This document shows positions 1 to 8,336 of a DNA stretch of 35,764 nucleotides, in pieces. Source of the stretch: Acidobacteriaceae bacterium (GTDB lineage: Bacteria > Acidobacteriota > Terriglobia > Terriglobales > Acidobacteriaceae); contig JASHOY010000449.1 of the NCBI GenBank assembly GCA_030038435.1, forward strand, positions 1 through 35,764. The letters are read 5' to 3'. The position numbers and the translations under genes are program-made. Within the stretch, counting starts at the first letter, position 1. Each line of letters begins with the position of its first letter. Below the pieces are notes generated by a model, which searched no databases, was not told the DNA's origin, and saw only the letters and a list, made by a program, of their open reading frames with translations.

Positions 1-63
1 TGTGGTCAATCACTGGAGCGACGAGCGACAATGAAATCGGGAAATCTGGCCCCGTCCCTTCGG

Positions 64-164
64 GTTGCGGCGTAAATTCGGCCATACTTCGTTGCCGGCC
101 TCGACGGTGGGGCCTGCCACAGCCTTCGGCCGTCCTCTCGTCTGGCCGAATTTACACTCGCAAC
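64..164. repeat. Imperfect inverted repeat in non-coding DNA
   Basis: The 13-bp arm at 72-84 (GTAAATTCGGCCA) is matched exactly, inverted, at 143-155. Outside it, GTTGCGG at 64-70 is loosely matched by the inverted CTCGCAAC at 157-164. The spacer of about 58 bp is GC-rich and contains no ORF. The element lies just downstream of the DinB-like gene, which reads on the minus strand and ends at 200. It could be a small non-autonomous mobile element, a folded RNA at the 3' end of that transcript, or a terminator-like structure. No T-tract clearly supports the last option. Positions 1-199 hold no convincing gene. Confidence 0.55.
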
Positions 165-199
165 GCCATCCACCCCAATAGTGTTAACAGGCCCTAACT

Positions 200-688
200 T
201 TACCGCACCGTCCCGTCATGTCCCAGCCAGTTGCGCAGATACGCCACCTGGCCCACATGGCAGGCCTCGTGAAAGGCGAGAAAGGTCACCATCCCGCCCA
301 CCGTCCCATCGTAGCTCGGCGACTTTTCGCCTACCGGCGCCACCAGCGTCTCGCTGGGCGCCGCATCCAGCGCCGCGGTCAGATGCGCTGCGAGGTCTTG
401 CCATGCCGCCATAATCTCCTCCGGCGCCGGATACCGGGCGTCATCGGCCAGAGTCGCGCCGCGGGCAAACAGCGGCAGCCAGGGCCGCGTCCATTCTTCG
501 CCCAGCAACGCCAGCACCCGCGACCGTCCCCAGATCACATGCCCCACGATCCAAAGCACGGGGTTCGAGCTTGCAGCTGGCCTGCGCAGCCATTGCTCAC
601 GGCTCAGATCGATGAAACTCTTTTCCAGCATGCTGGCATTCAGGCGAAACGTCTGGGTTGCGACGGCGATGCGGTTTTCAGCCGGCAT
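200..688 (-). CDS. DinB-like four-helix metal-binding protein
   Basis: A 162-aa protein of the DinB/YfiT-like superfamily. This fold binds a divalent metal through three histidines; members include thiol-dependent transferases and damage-inducible proteins of unknown role. The triad is visible: H50 in IVGHVIW, then H140 and H144 in the FHEACHVGQ segment, which is the usual H...HxxxH spacing. The protein is probably cytoplasmic, with no signal peptide. The ORF extends upstream to 868, but that would overlap the next gene, and the extra residues are low-complexity Arg/Ser/Cys. The ATG at 688 is preceded by a G-rich ribosome-binding site about 9 nt away, so it is chosen here. The gene lies 139 bp downstream of the hexosaminidase gene on the same strand. 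The substrate cannot be inferred. Confidence 0.82.
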   Translation of the reverse strand: MPAENRIAVATQTFRLNASMLEKSFIDLSREQWLRRPAASSNPVLWIVGHVIWGRSRVLALLGEEWTRPWLPLFARGATLADDARYPAPEEIMAAWQDLAAHLTAALDAAPSETLVAPVGEKSPSYDGTVGGMVTFLAFHEACHVGQVAYLRNWLGHDGTVR

Positions 689-827
689 AGATACGAGCCC
701 CCTTGTGCACCCGCGCATAGCTAGGTGGGTTGGATGACGGGAAGCCCGCGAAGGAGCACTGCAATCCCTGGAAATTCTCGCAAAGTGGCTGCGCGAAAAA
801 CAGCATGTCCTCGAACCTGGATGGCCC

Positions 828-2957
828 TCATTGCACCGGCGGCGCGCCCGGGCTTTCCTCAACCGCATTTACCATGCTGCGTAGCGGATCGAGCACGTCA
901 AAGCGCGTTAACGCCACTGGCGCTTCCGCCGCGTCGATTGCCGCCAGTTGTGATGCCCGCCATCCCGCCGGCGCCGCCTGCCCGGTCGAGAGATAGGTGA
1001 GCGCCTCCATACCGATGCCGCCCAGCTCCGCCAGTTGCGCCGGGCGCGGGTTGGCCTCGGCCAGCAGGGGCGAATGCGCCATCAGCTCCTCTACCCGCGG
1101 TTCCACCGCAATCCATTGCTCGAAGAGCGCACGCAGCTTCGCCTCCTGAGGCGACCGTCCGCGCGGCGACTTGAGGTAAGCCTCCACCAGCATGCTGAAC
1201 CTGTGCCGGAACGGCGGATCGGGCCGCAGCGCATCGATTACATGATCGAGCGGCGACTGCGTGGTCACATGATGCGCCTCCGAATACGCCCCGCGCACCC
1301 CGAAATCCACCGGCTCCAGCGTCGCCGCCAGCACCTGCAGCGGCGCAATCTCCTGCCTCCCCGCCAGCGTGCGCAAACTCGCGTCTTCCTGCGAAATCTG
1401 CGTCATTCCCAGCGCCTCCAGCCGCAACGACTCGACTCGCAGCCGCCGGTACATGTCGTCCACGTTATCCACGCTCTGCGGCGACCACAGCCGCTCCGCA
1501 ATCGCCGCCGCCCGCGGCCATATCCGCGAATCCACAACCTCAGCGTCCACATACTCGCCCCACATGCACGCCTCGCCGCCCAGAATCCGCCCCCGCTCCG
1601 TCGCATCCAGCGTGCTCCCCGCCGGTATCGGATCCACCTGGTAATACGTCGATGCCGGCATCATGTGGTCCAGATAATAGCCCGACGAAAGAATGCCGTC
1701 ATGACCCTGCCGCGCCGCCTGCGCCAGCGCCTCATATCCGCGCCACGACTGAATGGTCACGCTGGCCGGCAAATTCGGCGTCAGCACCTCGTCCCAGCCG
1801 ATCATCCGCTTGCCGTGCTTTTCCAGGATCTTTTCGAGTTTTTGGTTGAAATAGGCCTGCAGCTCGGCCGTCGTGGTCATGTCATGCGCGCGCATGAACG
1901 CCTGAATCTGCGCATTCTGCTTCCACTCGACGCCGTTGTTCTCGTCGCCCCCGATGTGCATGTACTGGTCGGGAAAAATCGCCGCCATTTCCCCCACGAA
2001 TTTATCCAGGAACCGGTACGTGCTCTCCCGCGTCGGGTCCATCACCGGATCGAAGACCCCAAAGCCGGTCTGAATATGAAACGGCCCCGCCGCGCTGGCC
2101 AGCTCGGGATACCCCACCATCCACGAGCTGGTATGCCCCGGCATGTCGAACTCCGGAACCACGCGGATGCCGCGCGCCCGCGCATACGCCACAATCTCTT
2201 TTGCCTGCTCCTGCGTGTAGAACTGGCCGTTCGACCCCAGCTGCGTCAGCAGCGGAAAAACCTTGCTCTGAATGCGGAAGCCCTGGTCATCGGTCAGGTG
2301 CCAGTGAAAGACGTTCAGCTTCACCGCCTCCATGCCGTCCAGCGTGCGCTTGATCACGCTGATCGGCTCGAAATGCCGGCTGCAATCCAGCATCAGCCCG
2401 CGCCAGCGGAAGCGCGGCGTATCCTGTATCGAAACCGCGGGCAGAAAATACCGCTCGCCGTCGTTCTGCACCAATTGCTCGAGAGTCGCCAGCCCGCGCA
2501 TCACCCCCACATCGGTGGCCGCGCTCAAATGCACTCCCTGCTCCGTCACCGTCAACGAATACGATTCGTTCTCGTCAACCGACTGCACTGCTTCTCCCGG
2601 CCCATCCACCGAAATCAAAAACTGCGCGGCAGCGCCGGCCGTAGGCTGCGTCGAAAATTGCAGCCCGGTCTCAAACGCCAGTCTCTTCATCCCCCGCTCG
2701 ATCGCTTCGTCCAGCCGCTCATCGTGAGATTTATCCGTAGCCGCGGCAAAATCTGCGGTGAGCATGAAATGGCCGCTTCCCGCCTCTAGCGAAGAGGGCT
2801 GCGGCATCAGCGTATTGTGAAACGCATAGGGCGACGCATTCGCCTGCGCCACGCAGCGCCGCGCCGCCATGGGTGCCATCGCCAGCATGCATGCCAGCAC
2901 CACGTTGAATCTGGATGAATGCAAAAAAAGGGAAGGGAACTGCGCGCGGAGAATCAT
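828..2957 (-). CDS. Secreted GH20 beta-N-acetylhexosaminidase
   Basis: A 709-aa glycoside hydrolase family 20 enzyme, predicted to remove terminal N-acetylglucosamine or N-acetylgalactosamine from chitin fragments, glycans or peptidoglycan. It has an N-terminal signal peptide (about residues 1-37, ending near VAQ-A). A GH20b-like alpha/beta domain (about 50-180) follows. The TIM barrel starts at FRWRGLMLDCSRHF. Diagnostic motifs are HWHLTDDQGFR (218-228), PEFDMPGH (268-275), the catalytic Asp-Glu pair D338-E339 in HIGGDEN, and the CMWGEY segment near 464. The C-terminal 200 residues are an Acidobacteria-style extension without a clear domain. The start at 2957 is preferred over 2984 because GAGGAG lies 5 nt upstream. 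The protein is expected to be periplasmic or outside the cell. It is followed by a gene of the same orientation but no tight operon is evident. Confidence 0.93.
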   Translation of the reverse strand: MILRAQFPSLFLHSSRFNVVLACMLAMAPMAARRCVAQANASPYAFHNTLMPQPSSLEAGSGHFMLTADFAAATDKSHDERLDEAIERGMKRLAFETGLQFSTQPTAGAAAQFLISVDGPGEAVQSVDENESYSLTVTEQGVHLSAATDVGVMRGLATLEQLVQNDGERYFLPAVSIQDTPRFRWRGLMLDCSRHFEPISVIKRTLDGMEAVKLNVFHWHLTDDQGFRIQSKVFPLLTQLGSNGQFYTQEQAKEIVAYARARGIRVVPEFDMPGHTSSWMVGYPELASAAGPFHIQTGFGVFDPVMDPTRESTYRFLDKFVGEMAAIFPDQYMHIGGDENNGVEWKQNAQIQAFMRAHDMTTTAELQAYFNQKLEKILEKHGKRMIGWDEVLTPNLPASVTIQSWRGYEALAQAARQGHDGILSSGYYLDHMMPASTYYQVDPIPAGSTLDATERGRILGGEACMWGEYVDAEVVDSRIWPRAAAIAERLWSPQSVDNVDDMYRRLRVESLRLEALGMTQISQEDASLRTLAGRQEIAPLQVLAATLEPVDFGVRGAYSEAHHVTTQSPLDHVIDALRPDPPFRHRFSMLVEAYLKSPRGRSPQEAKLRALFEQWIAVEPRVEELMAHSPLLAEANPRPAQLAELGGIGMEALTYLSTGQAAPAGWRASQLAAIDAAEAPVALTRFDVLDPLRSMVNAVEESPGAPPVQ

Positions 2958-3124
2958 CAGTGCTCCTCGTACTGCGGCTGCCACTTCCTTTATAGATCAG
3001 TGATTTCAGGAAGCGGGAAATCGCCAGAAAAGGAGATGTAGGGAGAATTGAGCAGAGAGGCATGCGGGGGTCAAACAGGCTGCGGAAAATGTCCGAAGGG
3101 AAGGCAAAAGTGACAGAGGCAAGG

Positions 3125-3228
3125 TTGGCAGGGGCTAAAGCTCCACTCCGTTTACAACACTTGCAGCCCGGCTGGAGCCGTGCCCTTGTTACAAAGCCTC
3201 TTTCATTGAGTTTTTCAGCAAGCTGTAA
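3125..3228 (-). repeat. Dispersed intergenic repeat, copy A
   Basis: The reverse complement of this stretch aligns over about 104 bp with 14591-14693. A core of about 40 bp (CTGAAAAACTCAATGAAA, then AGGCTTTGTAACAAGGGC and ACGGCT) is nearly identical, and TTTAGCCC plus TGCCAA are shared further on. Both copies are in gaps between genes. No ORF explains the conservation. Confidence 0.75.
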
Positions 3229-3272
3229 ATCCGTGCACTTTCAAAACGGCGAGTTCTTACGCAGTATGTAAA

Positions 3273-3286
3273 GCCCACGCTTGGGC
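3273..3286 (-). terminator. Possible terminator of the M1-like gene
   Basis: A 5-bp GC-rich stem (GCCCA / TGGGC) with a 4-nt loop. On the minus strand it is followed by CTTTACATA. It lies about 45 nt downstream of the stop codon of the peptidase-like gene. The T-tract is short, so this is tentative. Confidence 0.35.
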
Positions 3287-3330
3287 GCATTTCAGGCGCG
3301 ACTGCAGTCGTGACCGGTTTCAGGGCGGAT

Positions 3331-5385
3331 TTACTCGCCGCTGGCTTGGGTGTACGGCTTCTGCAGATACTCCCGCGCCTCGTTCAGCGCCCCCTGCGTG
3401 TTGTCGTTGGTCTGGATCGCCAGCCGGTATTCGTTCACCGCGCGGTCCCGCTGCCCCGTCAAATCGAAAATCTTCCCGATCTCGATATGGCTCCAGACCT
3501 CCGTCCACGGCGGCACGTCGTCGCCGCGCAGCGCGTCGCGGAACGCATTCACGCTGGCCTGGAAATTGCGCTGCGTAAACAGCACTTCCCCAATCCGGTA
3601 ATTGGCCAGCGAGCTTTGCGGGTTGAACTTCAGCGCCTGCTGATACTGCGCCAGCGCTCCCACCAGATCGCCCTGCGCCACCAGGTACTGCCCCTTGAGA
3701 ATCGCGATGCGCACCTGCAGATCGGGCGTGTTCTTCAGCACCCAGTCATAAGGATCAACCGAAATCTCCCGCGGCCGCCCAAAGGTGTCAATCACGTAGT
3801 GCGTCGAGTCCCCCACCACGTCCACCTTGCGCAGCACCGTCCTGCCGTCGGTCTCGATGCGCAACTGCACCGGCATGTTGAACAGATCCAGATCCTGGTC
3901 TATCTCCCCGATGGTCCTGAACCCCTTGTTGTTGCCCAGCCGGTACACCGCAAACTTGTCGGTAAACTGCGGCGCGCCCGTCCCGTTTACCCACTGCGAG
4001 AAAAACGGCAGCAGTTGCTGCTGGCTCTGCTCCTCGGCCACTTTCTCAAACTCATCCGTGGTAATCGATTTGCCCGCATACTGGCTCAGCGCGCCCTTCA
4101 GCGTGGCCTCAAAGGCCTTATCTCCAATCTGCCCCTGCAGCATGTGAAAGACCTCGCCGCCCTTGTCCAGCGTCATCGACTGGAACTGCGGCGAAAACGG
4201 GTCCAGCCGCGACATGCTCGACAACGGTATCGTGTCGTAAGCCAGCGCGCTCGCCTCCACATCCTCCAGCGCCGCCTTCAGCGCGTTTTCCCCGCTCTCG
4301 TTCTCCACATACATCAGGTCCGCGTATCGCGCCATGCCGTTGGTGATCCAGGCATCGTTCAGCGTCTTGGGGCTCACTTCGCATCCCCACCACTGGTGCG
4401 CCATGGTGTTGGCCAGCAGCCGCGGCCCTGACCGGTTCCCGATATACGTCCCCGGAATCGCCGCCAGCTCCGGCGCCCACACCGACGACAGCGTTCCCGC
4501 CGGAATCTCCACCACATTCAGCCGCGTTGTATCCGGCATCCCGAACTTGTCGGTGAACAGGTCAAACTCCTGGCTGGCCGTCTGCGCCATCTCGTTTCCC
4601 TGCGCCTGGTGCGCAATGGTCAAATAGACGTTCACATTCGCCGAGCCCACTGAAAACGGCCCCACATACCGTCCCGCAATCACCGTCCCCGGAAAATCCG
4701 GCTTCGCCCAGTTGAAACTCCACTCCTCGCCCGGCTTGCCGTTGGAAAGCGTCACCGAAGTCGGCTGCCCCTGCGCCCCGCTGGCAAAGACCCGCATCCC
4801 CTCCGGCACGCGAATATGCATCTCCGCGGAAAACCGGTCGGTCATGTACCCGGTCATGGGAAACCACCGCGCCGGGTAAAGCAGATACGATATCGGCTCG
4901 TCGATCTGCGCCAGTTTCAACCCCTGCACCGGCCCGTTCTCGTCGCCCGCCAGCGTACCCGTGTACGCAAACGTCCACGTCACCGCCTGCCCGGCTACAA
5001 ACGGGGTGTTCGTGGTCACCCGCACCGACCCATCCGCCGTCCGCTCGCCGTCCAGCAGCTTGCCGCTCGCATCCTTGATCGACGTGATCTTCAGCGCCGG
5101 ATGAAACCCGAACGTCACCACATCCAGATTCGCCGGCGCCGTAAACGTCACCGCCGCCGTCGCCGTCAACTGGTGCGTCGAGGGCAACAGCTCGGCTTGA
5201 ATCACGTACCCGGTTATGTCCAGGGAAGGCCCTTGGTCAAACTGGGCGTGAGCACGCGCCGCAAATGGCAGCGCCGCCGCCCAGAGTGCAACCACCGCCA
5301 GCAACCGAGCCGGCCCCAAGCCTCGCCGGCGTAAGCACCTGTTTCGATCCTTGCCAGGCATAAAAAAAACCATCCAAGTCATCAT
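3331..5385 (-). CDS. M1 aminopeptidase-like protein with catalytic residues lost, plus TPR tail
   Basis: A 684-aa exported protein (signal peptide about 1-48) with an M1/gluzincin fold and a C-terminal tetratricopeptide region (about 556-675). M1 enzymes bind zinc through HExxH-x18-E. Here the matching segment is N326-T-M-A-H330 followed by QWWG, and exactly 18 residues later the zinc-ligand Glu is N349 in WITNG. One of three ligands therefore remains, and the general-base Glu is Thr327. The catalytic Tyr that precedes the xKG motif is Leu406 (TLDKGGEVF), and no GxMEN substrate-anchoring motif is seen. The fold markers (HQWWG, WITNGMARYADLMY, LDKGGEVFHML) are intact and there is no frameshift, so this reads as a maintained pseudoenzyme. 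It may be a binding or scaffold protein at the cell surface. The ATG at 5385 has AGGA 5 nt upstream; an ATG at 5382 is equally possible. Confidence 0.85.
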   Translation of the reverse strand: MMTWMVFFMPGKDRNRCLRRRGLGPARLLAVVALWAAALPFAARAHAQFDQGPSLDITGYVIQAELLPSTHQLTATAAVTFTAPANLDVVTFGFHPALKITSIKDASGKLLDGERTADGSVRVTTNTPFVAGQAVTWTFAYTGTLAGDENGPVQGLKLAQIDEPISYLLYPARWFPMTGYMTDRFSAEMHIRVPEGMRVFASGAQGQPTSVTLSNGKPGEEWSFNWAKPDFPGTVIAGRYVGPFSVGSANVNVYLTIAHQAQGNEMAQTASQEFDLFTDKFGMPDTTRLNVVEIPAGTLSSVWAPELAAIPGTYIGNRSGPRLLANTMAHQWWGCEVSPKTLNDAWITNGMARYADLMYVENESGENALKAALEDVEASALAYDTIPLSSMSRLDPFSPQFQSMTLDKGGEVFHMLQGQIGDKAFEATLKGALSQYAGKSITTDEFEKVAEEQSQQQLLPFFSQWVNGTGAPQFTDKFAVYRLGNNKGFRTIGEIDQDLDLFNMPVQLRIETDGRTVLRKVDVVGDSTHYVIDTFGRPREISVDPYDWVLKNTPDLQVRIAILKGQYLVAQGDLVGALAQYQQALKFNPQSSLANYRIGEVLFTQRNFQASVNAFRDALRGDDVPPWTEVWSHIEIGKIFDLTGQRDRAVNEYRLAIQTNDNTQGALNEAREYLQKPYTQASGE

Positions 5386-5429
5386 CGCATTCCTGCCGCT
5401 CCCGTGGGCAGTTGTTCTTCAGGTCACAT

Positions 5430-6653
5430 TCATGTGCAGGGTTGCGCGGCCCGCCGCCGCATCGGGCCGGCCGCTTCCACTTCCTCGAGGACAATCTCTG
5501 CTACCCTTTCAATCGCGCTTCCGCTCCGGGCCCGCCTCCGCAACGCGTCGCCAACCGACGCCAAATCATGCATCATGGACTGGCGTTCCGCCCCCTCTGG
5601 TAGCAGCCGTCTTATGTATTCGACGCAATTCTCCGCCGTGAAGTCATGCTGGATCAGCTCCGGAACCACCCTCCGCCCCGCAATCAGGTTGGCCATGGCC
5701 ACATGCGGAACCTTCACCATCCGCTGCGCAATCGCATAGGTCAGCGGCGAGACCCGGTAGATCGCCACAAAAGGATTCCCGATCAGTGCCGCCTCCACCG
5801 TCGCCGTCCCGCTGGCCACCAGAGAAACCCGCGCCTCGCGCAGCACCGCCCGTGCATCCCCGCTCAGCCGCACCGTCATTCCCCCTGCCAGCTCCTCCGC
5901 CTGCCGCCCCACCCGCTCCCGTTGCTCCGCCGTCAGCGTCGGCGCCAGCGGCACCACAAACTCATACCGCCCTTTCCCCTCGACTCCCTCCAGCATCCGC
6001 GCCGCCTTCAGCATCTCGGGCAGGTGCGCCGCAATCTCCTTCGCCCGGCTCCCCGGCAGCAGCCCGATCCAGGTCTTGGCCGCATCCAGCCCGTTCCCGG
6101 CAGCAAATTCCTCGCGCCGCGCCGGCAGCAGCGGCAAATCCGCCAGCGGATGCCCCACAAACTCCGCTTCCACCCCCCGCTCCCGGTAAAAACCCTCCTC
6201 GAAGGGAAAAATCACCAGCATCCGCCGCACATACCGCTGCACCACCCGGATGCGCCGCTTCTTCCACGCCCACAACTGCGGGCTCACAAAATAAATCACC
6301 GGTATCCCCAGCCGGTGAAACTCCCGCGCCAGCCGCAAATGAATCTCCGGCGAGTCAATCAGCACCGCCGCCTCCGGCCGCCGCCTCCGGATCGCCCCCT
6401 TCAGCTTCCGGTATTCCCCGTAAATCTGCGGCAGGTGCCGCACCACCTCGGTAAGCCCCATCACCGCCACATCTTCGGCGCGCACCACCCGCTCCACCCC
6501 GGCCTGCTCCATCCTCACCCCGCCCATGCCCAGGAACCGCGCCTCCACGCCCGCCTCCGCCAGCCGCCGCTTCAGCGCCGCCGTCAGCAGCGCCCCATAG
6601 TGCTCCCCGCTGGCCTCGCCCGCCGAGATGAATAGGGTTGCCTCCTTCGCCAT
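5430..6653 (-). CDS. lpxB: Lipid-A-disaccharide synthase
   Basis: About 407 aa, GT19 family. It condenses UDP-2,3-diacylglucosamine with lipid X (2,3-diacylglucosamine 1-phosphate) to give lipid A disaccharide phosphate on the inner face of the inner membrane. Recognition comes from the N-terminal FISAGEASGEHYGA segment (8-21), FLGMGGVRMEQAG, the VLIDSPEIHLRLA segment, PVIYFVSPQLWAWKKRRI, VGHPLADLP, LLPGSRAKEI, and the C-terminal SGTATVEAALIGNPFVAIYR. Its presence implies a lipid-A-bearing outer membrane. Length is slightly above the usual 380 aa. The start is uncertain: ATGs at 6653, 6680 and 6683 are all in frame and none has a clear AGGAG. 6653 best matches the family N-terminus. The gene diverges from the small gene at 6757. 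Confidence 0.93.
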   Translation of the reverse strand: MAKEATLFISAGEASGEHYGALLTAALKRRLAEAGVEARFLGMGGVRMEQAGVERVVRAEDVAVMGLTEVVRHLPQIYGEYRKLKGAIRRRRPEAAVLIDSPEIHLRLAREFHRLGIPVIYFVSPQLWAWKKRRIRVVQRYVRRMLVIFPFEEGFYRERGVEAEFVGHPLADLPLLPARREEFAAGNGLDAAKTWIGLLPGSRAKEIAAHLPEMLKAARMLEGVEGKGRYEFVVPLAPTLTAEQRERVGRQAEELAGGMTVRLSGDARAVLREARVSLVASGTATVEAALIGNPFVAIYRVSPLTYAIAQRMVKVPHVAMANLIAGRRVVPELIQHDFTAENCVEYIRRLLPEGAERQSMMHDLASVGDALRRRARSGSAIERVAEIVLEEVEAAGPMRRRAAQPCT

Positions 6654-6756
6654 CGCCGCCCGCCCCGCACTGGCATTCATCATACAAGCGCCGCTCTCCC
6701 GCCCCGCCACCCTCTCGGGAGCAGCGCCGCCGCCCATATCTGCTTCTAACCTTCAG

Positions 6757-7116
6757 ATGACGGTTCACCGCCAGGTATGGATCAAGGTCAACGCCCAGGT
6801 CGATGCCGGTATCGCCTCGCTCATCGAAGCCCTCAACGCCTTTCCCGGCATCCGCTCCCTGGAAAGCTGCGAAGGCGCCGGCGACGCCGCCTGGGTCTGC
6901 TTTGACTGCAATGAGACCGACTGGAAGGCGATCAGCGAATTCGTCCTCGCCGTCATCGGCCCCCCGCTCATGGCCGCCTTTGGAGATCGCGTCACCCTCA
7001 CCGTCACCATCACCGATAGCGGTCTCTACCGCGCCGAGATGACCGTGGACAAATCCATCATCTCCGCCGTCGCTGAAGCCCTCAAGCAGATCCCGGGACT
7101 GCGCGTGGCAGCATAA
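6757..7116 (+). CDS. Conserved-type hypothetical protein, 119 aa
   Basis: A small, apparently soluble protein with alternating helix and strand character. Near the middle is SLESCEGAGDAAWVCFDC, a cysteine-containing segment followed by a helix with several Trp and Phe residues. No signal peptide or membrane segment is seen. The start at 6757 avoids a low-complexity upstream extension that would overlap lpxB. No strong ribosome-binding site is visible, so the mRNA may be leaderless or weakly translated. The coding character (GC-rich third positions, no stops) is good. No family is confidently recognised. The gene ends 20 bp before the REP array. Confidence 0.6.
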   Translation: MTVHRQVWIKVNAQVDAGIASLIEALNAFPGIRSLESCEGAGDAAWVCFDCNETDWKAISEFVLAVIGPPLMAAFGDRVTLTVTITDSGLYRAEMTVDKSIISAVAEALKQIPGLRVAA

Positions 7117-7136
7117 CCCGCGCAAAAAGCTCAGGC

Positions 7137-7330
7137 GGTTTGCGCACCGGGACTTCACGCTCGTCCCTCCATCATCGAGGGTGGGGCGGGCGGGTGGCGC
7201 ACCCTATTTTCACCGCTCATTCCTCCACCATCGAGGTTGCCCCATCCTTCCGCGTACTTTGCGGAAGGGTGGGCGGGCACAGACTTCTCTTGTGGAGAGG
7301 ATATAGAATCTTCCAGTCGTGGCCAGGGCC
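7137..7330 (+). repeat. REP-array unit 1
   Basis: The first of three tandem units of about 190 bp. Each begins with a GGTTTGCGCACC-like box, carries one or two CCACCATCGAGG boxes, then a strong hairpin, and ends with a short AT-rich promoter-like string and GGCCAGG. The hairpin here is CCCATCCTTCCGC (7241-7253) and GCGGAAGGGTGGG (7261-7273) with a 7-nt loop. It pairs fully in RNA if one G-U pair is allowed. Confidence 0.85.
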
Positions 7331-7519
7331 GGTTTGCGCACCCAAGTCTCACCGCTTGTTCCTCCACCATCGAGGTTGGCGGGTGGCGCACCCTATTTTC
7401 ACCGCTCATTCCTCCACCATCGAGGTTGCCCCATCCTTCCGCGCACTTTGCGGAAGGGTGGGCAGGGACAAACTACTCTTCGGGAGAAGATATAGAATCC
7501 TCCCGTCACGGCCAGGTTT
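7331..7519 (+). repeat. REP-array unit 2
   Basis: Second tandem unit, hairpin arms at 7430-7442 and 7450-7462. It contains two CCACCATCGAGG boxes and the string ATATAGAATCCTCC, ending CGGCCAGG. Divergence from units 1 and 3 is slight, mainly loop bases (GCACTTT against GTACTTT) and the segment after the hairpin. Confidence 0.85.
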
Positions 7520-7697
7520 GGTTTGCGCACCCAGGTTTCACCGCTCGTTCCCCCACCATCGAGGTTGGGCGGGTGGCGCACCCTATTTTCACCGCTTGTT
7601 CCCCCACCATCGAGGTTGCCCCATCCTTCCGCGCACTTTGCGGAAGGGTGGGCAGGGACAAACTACTCTTCGGGAGAAGGTATAGAATCCTCCGGTC
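7520..7697 (+). repeat. REP-array unit 3, forming the leader of the transposase gene
   Basis: Third tandem unit, hairpin arms at 7620-7632 and 7640-7652. Its end runs straight into the RAYT coding sequence: the TATAGAATCCTCCGGTC string is followed by the ATG and GCCAGG of the gene. This makes it the only upstream unit attached to an intact transposase start. Confidence 0.85.
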
Positions 7698-8231
7698 ATG
7701 GCCAGGCTCACCCGATACCAGCAGTGCGGCTGTTTCCATTTCGTGACCTTCAGTTGTTATCGCCGCCAACCGTTGCTCAACACCGCTGCGGCATACAAGG
7801 TTTTCGAGGGAGAACTGGAGGCCGTGCGCCAACGGTACGGCTTTGTGATTGGCGGATATGTACTGATGCCCGAGCACGTACACCTGCTGGTTGGCGAGCC
7901 GCGCCGGTCGTCGCTTTCGGTTGTGCTTCAGGTGTTGAAGCAGCGGACATCATGCAAGTTGAAGCAGCGCGGGGTGGCTCGCTTCTGGCAGCGCCGCTAT
8001 TACGACTTCAATGTGTGGAGCGAAGAGAAGCGGGTGGAAAAGCTCCGCTATATGCACCGCAACCCTGTCAAACGCGGGCTGGTGGAAAAGTCGGAGCACT
8101 GGCCCTGGTCGAGCTTCCGGCATTACTGTTCGGGGATTCAGGGAACAGTGGAGATCGAATCGCAGTGGGCGGCCGCGCGGCGAGGGAATCAGCTTCCGGA
8201 GCATCTTCGATACGCCGCCAAGCACGGTTGA
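7698..8231 (+). CDS. REP-associated tyrosine transposase (RAYT), Y1/HUH family
   Basis: A 177-aa single-domain transposase of the IS200/IS605-related TnpA-REP family. These proteins nick and join single-stranded DNA at REP hairpins. The HUH motif is H60-V-H62 in MPEHVHLLV, and the catalytic Tyr is probably Y118 in LRYMHRNPVKRGLV. The family tail WPWSSFRHY (135-143) is present. The ORF is intact and the length is usual for the family. It is embedded in hairpin repeats: three direct-orientation units upstream, one inverted hairpin 13 bp downstream of the stop, then further units. No Shine-Dalgarno is obvious before the ATG. TATAGAAT about 10-15 nt upstream could be a -10 element giving a nearly leaderless mRNA, which is an inference. 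Confidence 0.93.
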   Translation: MARLTRYQQCGCFHFVTFSCYRRQPLLNTAAAYKVFEGELEAVRQRYGFVIGGYVLMPEHVHLLVGEPRRSSLSVVLQVLKQRTSCKLKQRGVARFWQRRYYDFNVWSEEKRVEKLRYMHRNPVKRGLVEKSEHWPWSSFRHYCSGIQGTVEIESQWAAARRGNQLPEHLRYAAKHG

Positions 8232-8243
8232 GAATTGTGCCTG

Positions 8244-8276
8244 CCCACCCTTCGCCAGAAAAAAGCGAAGGATGGG
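8244..8276 (-). repeat. REP hairpin in inverted orientation
   Basis: CCCACCCTTCGC (8244-8255) and GCGAAGGATGGG (8265-8276). It is a shortened, reverse-oriented version of the array hairpin, placed directly after the transposase stop codon. Together with the upstream units it gives the head-to-head REP arrangement typical of BIME-like elements. Confidence 0.8.
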
Positions 8277-8336
8277 GCACCCTCACTGGTGGCAGAATGA
8301 AGATGAAATACAAAGGTGCGCCACCCGCCCACCCGC

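Larger units (their letters stand above)
2958..3330. other. Intergenic region with repeats and a terminator-like hairpin
   Basis: About 370 bp without a credible gene. It contains the leader of the hexosaminidase gene (ribosome-binding site near 2963-2968), one copy of a dispersed repeat of about 104 bp at 3125-3228, a GCCCA-CGCT-TGGGC hairpin at 3273-3286, and the 12-bp palindrome CGACTGCAGTCG at 3299-3310. Short ORFs here have no family resemblance or ribosome-binding site. Confidence 0.6.

Noticed and set aside
3310..4431. 373-aa plus-strand ORF opposite the M1-like gene
   Set aside because: His/Arg/Leu-rich translation typical of an antisense frame in GC-rich coding DNA; same for 1035-2789 and 5646-6635.
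7137..7697. Tandem repeats that might be a CRISPR array
   Set aside because: The period is about 190 bp, the repeats carry internal boxes and the spacing holds no unique spacers of 30-40 bp. They match the REP/RAYT arrangement.
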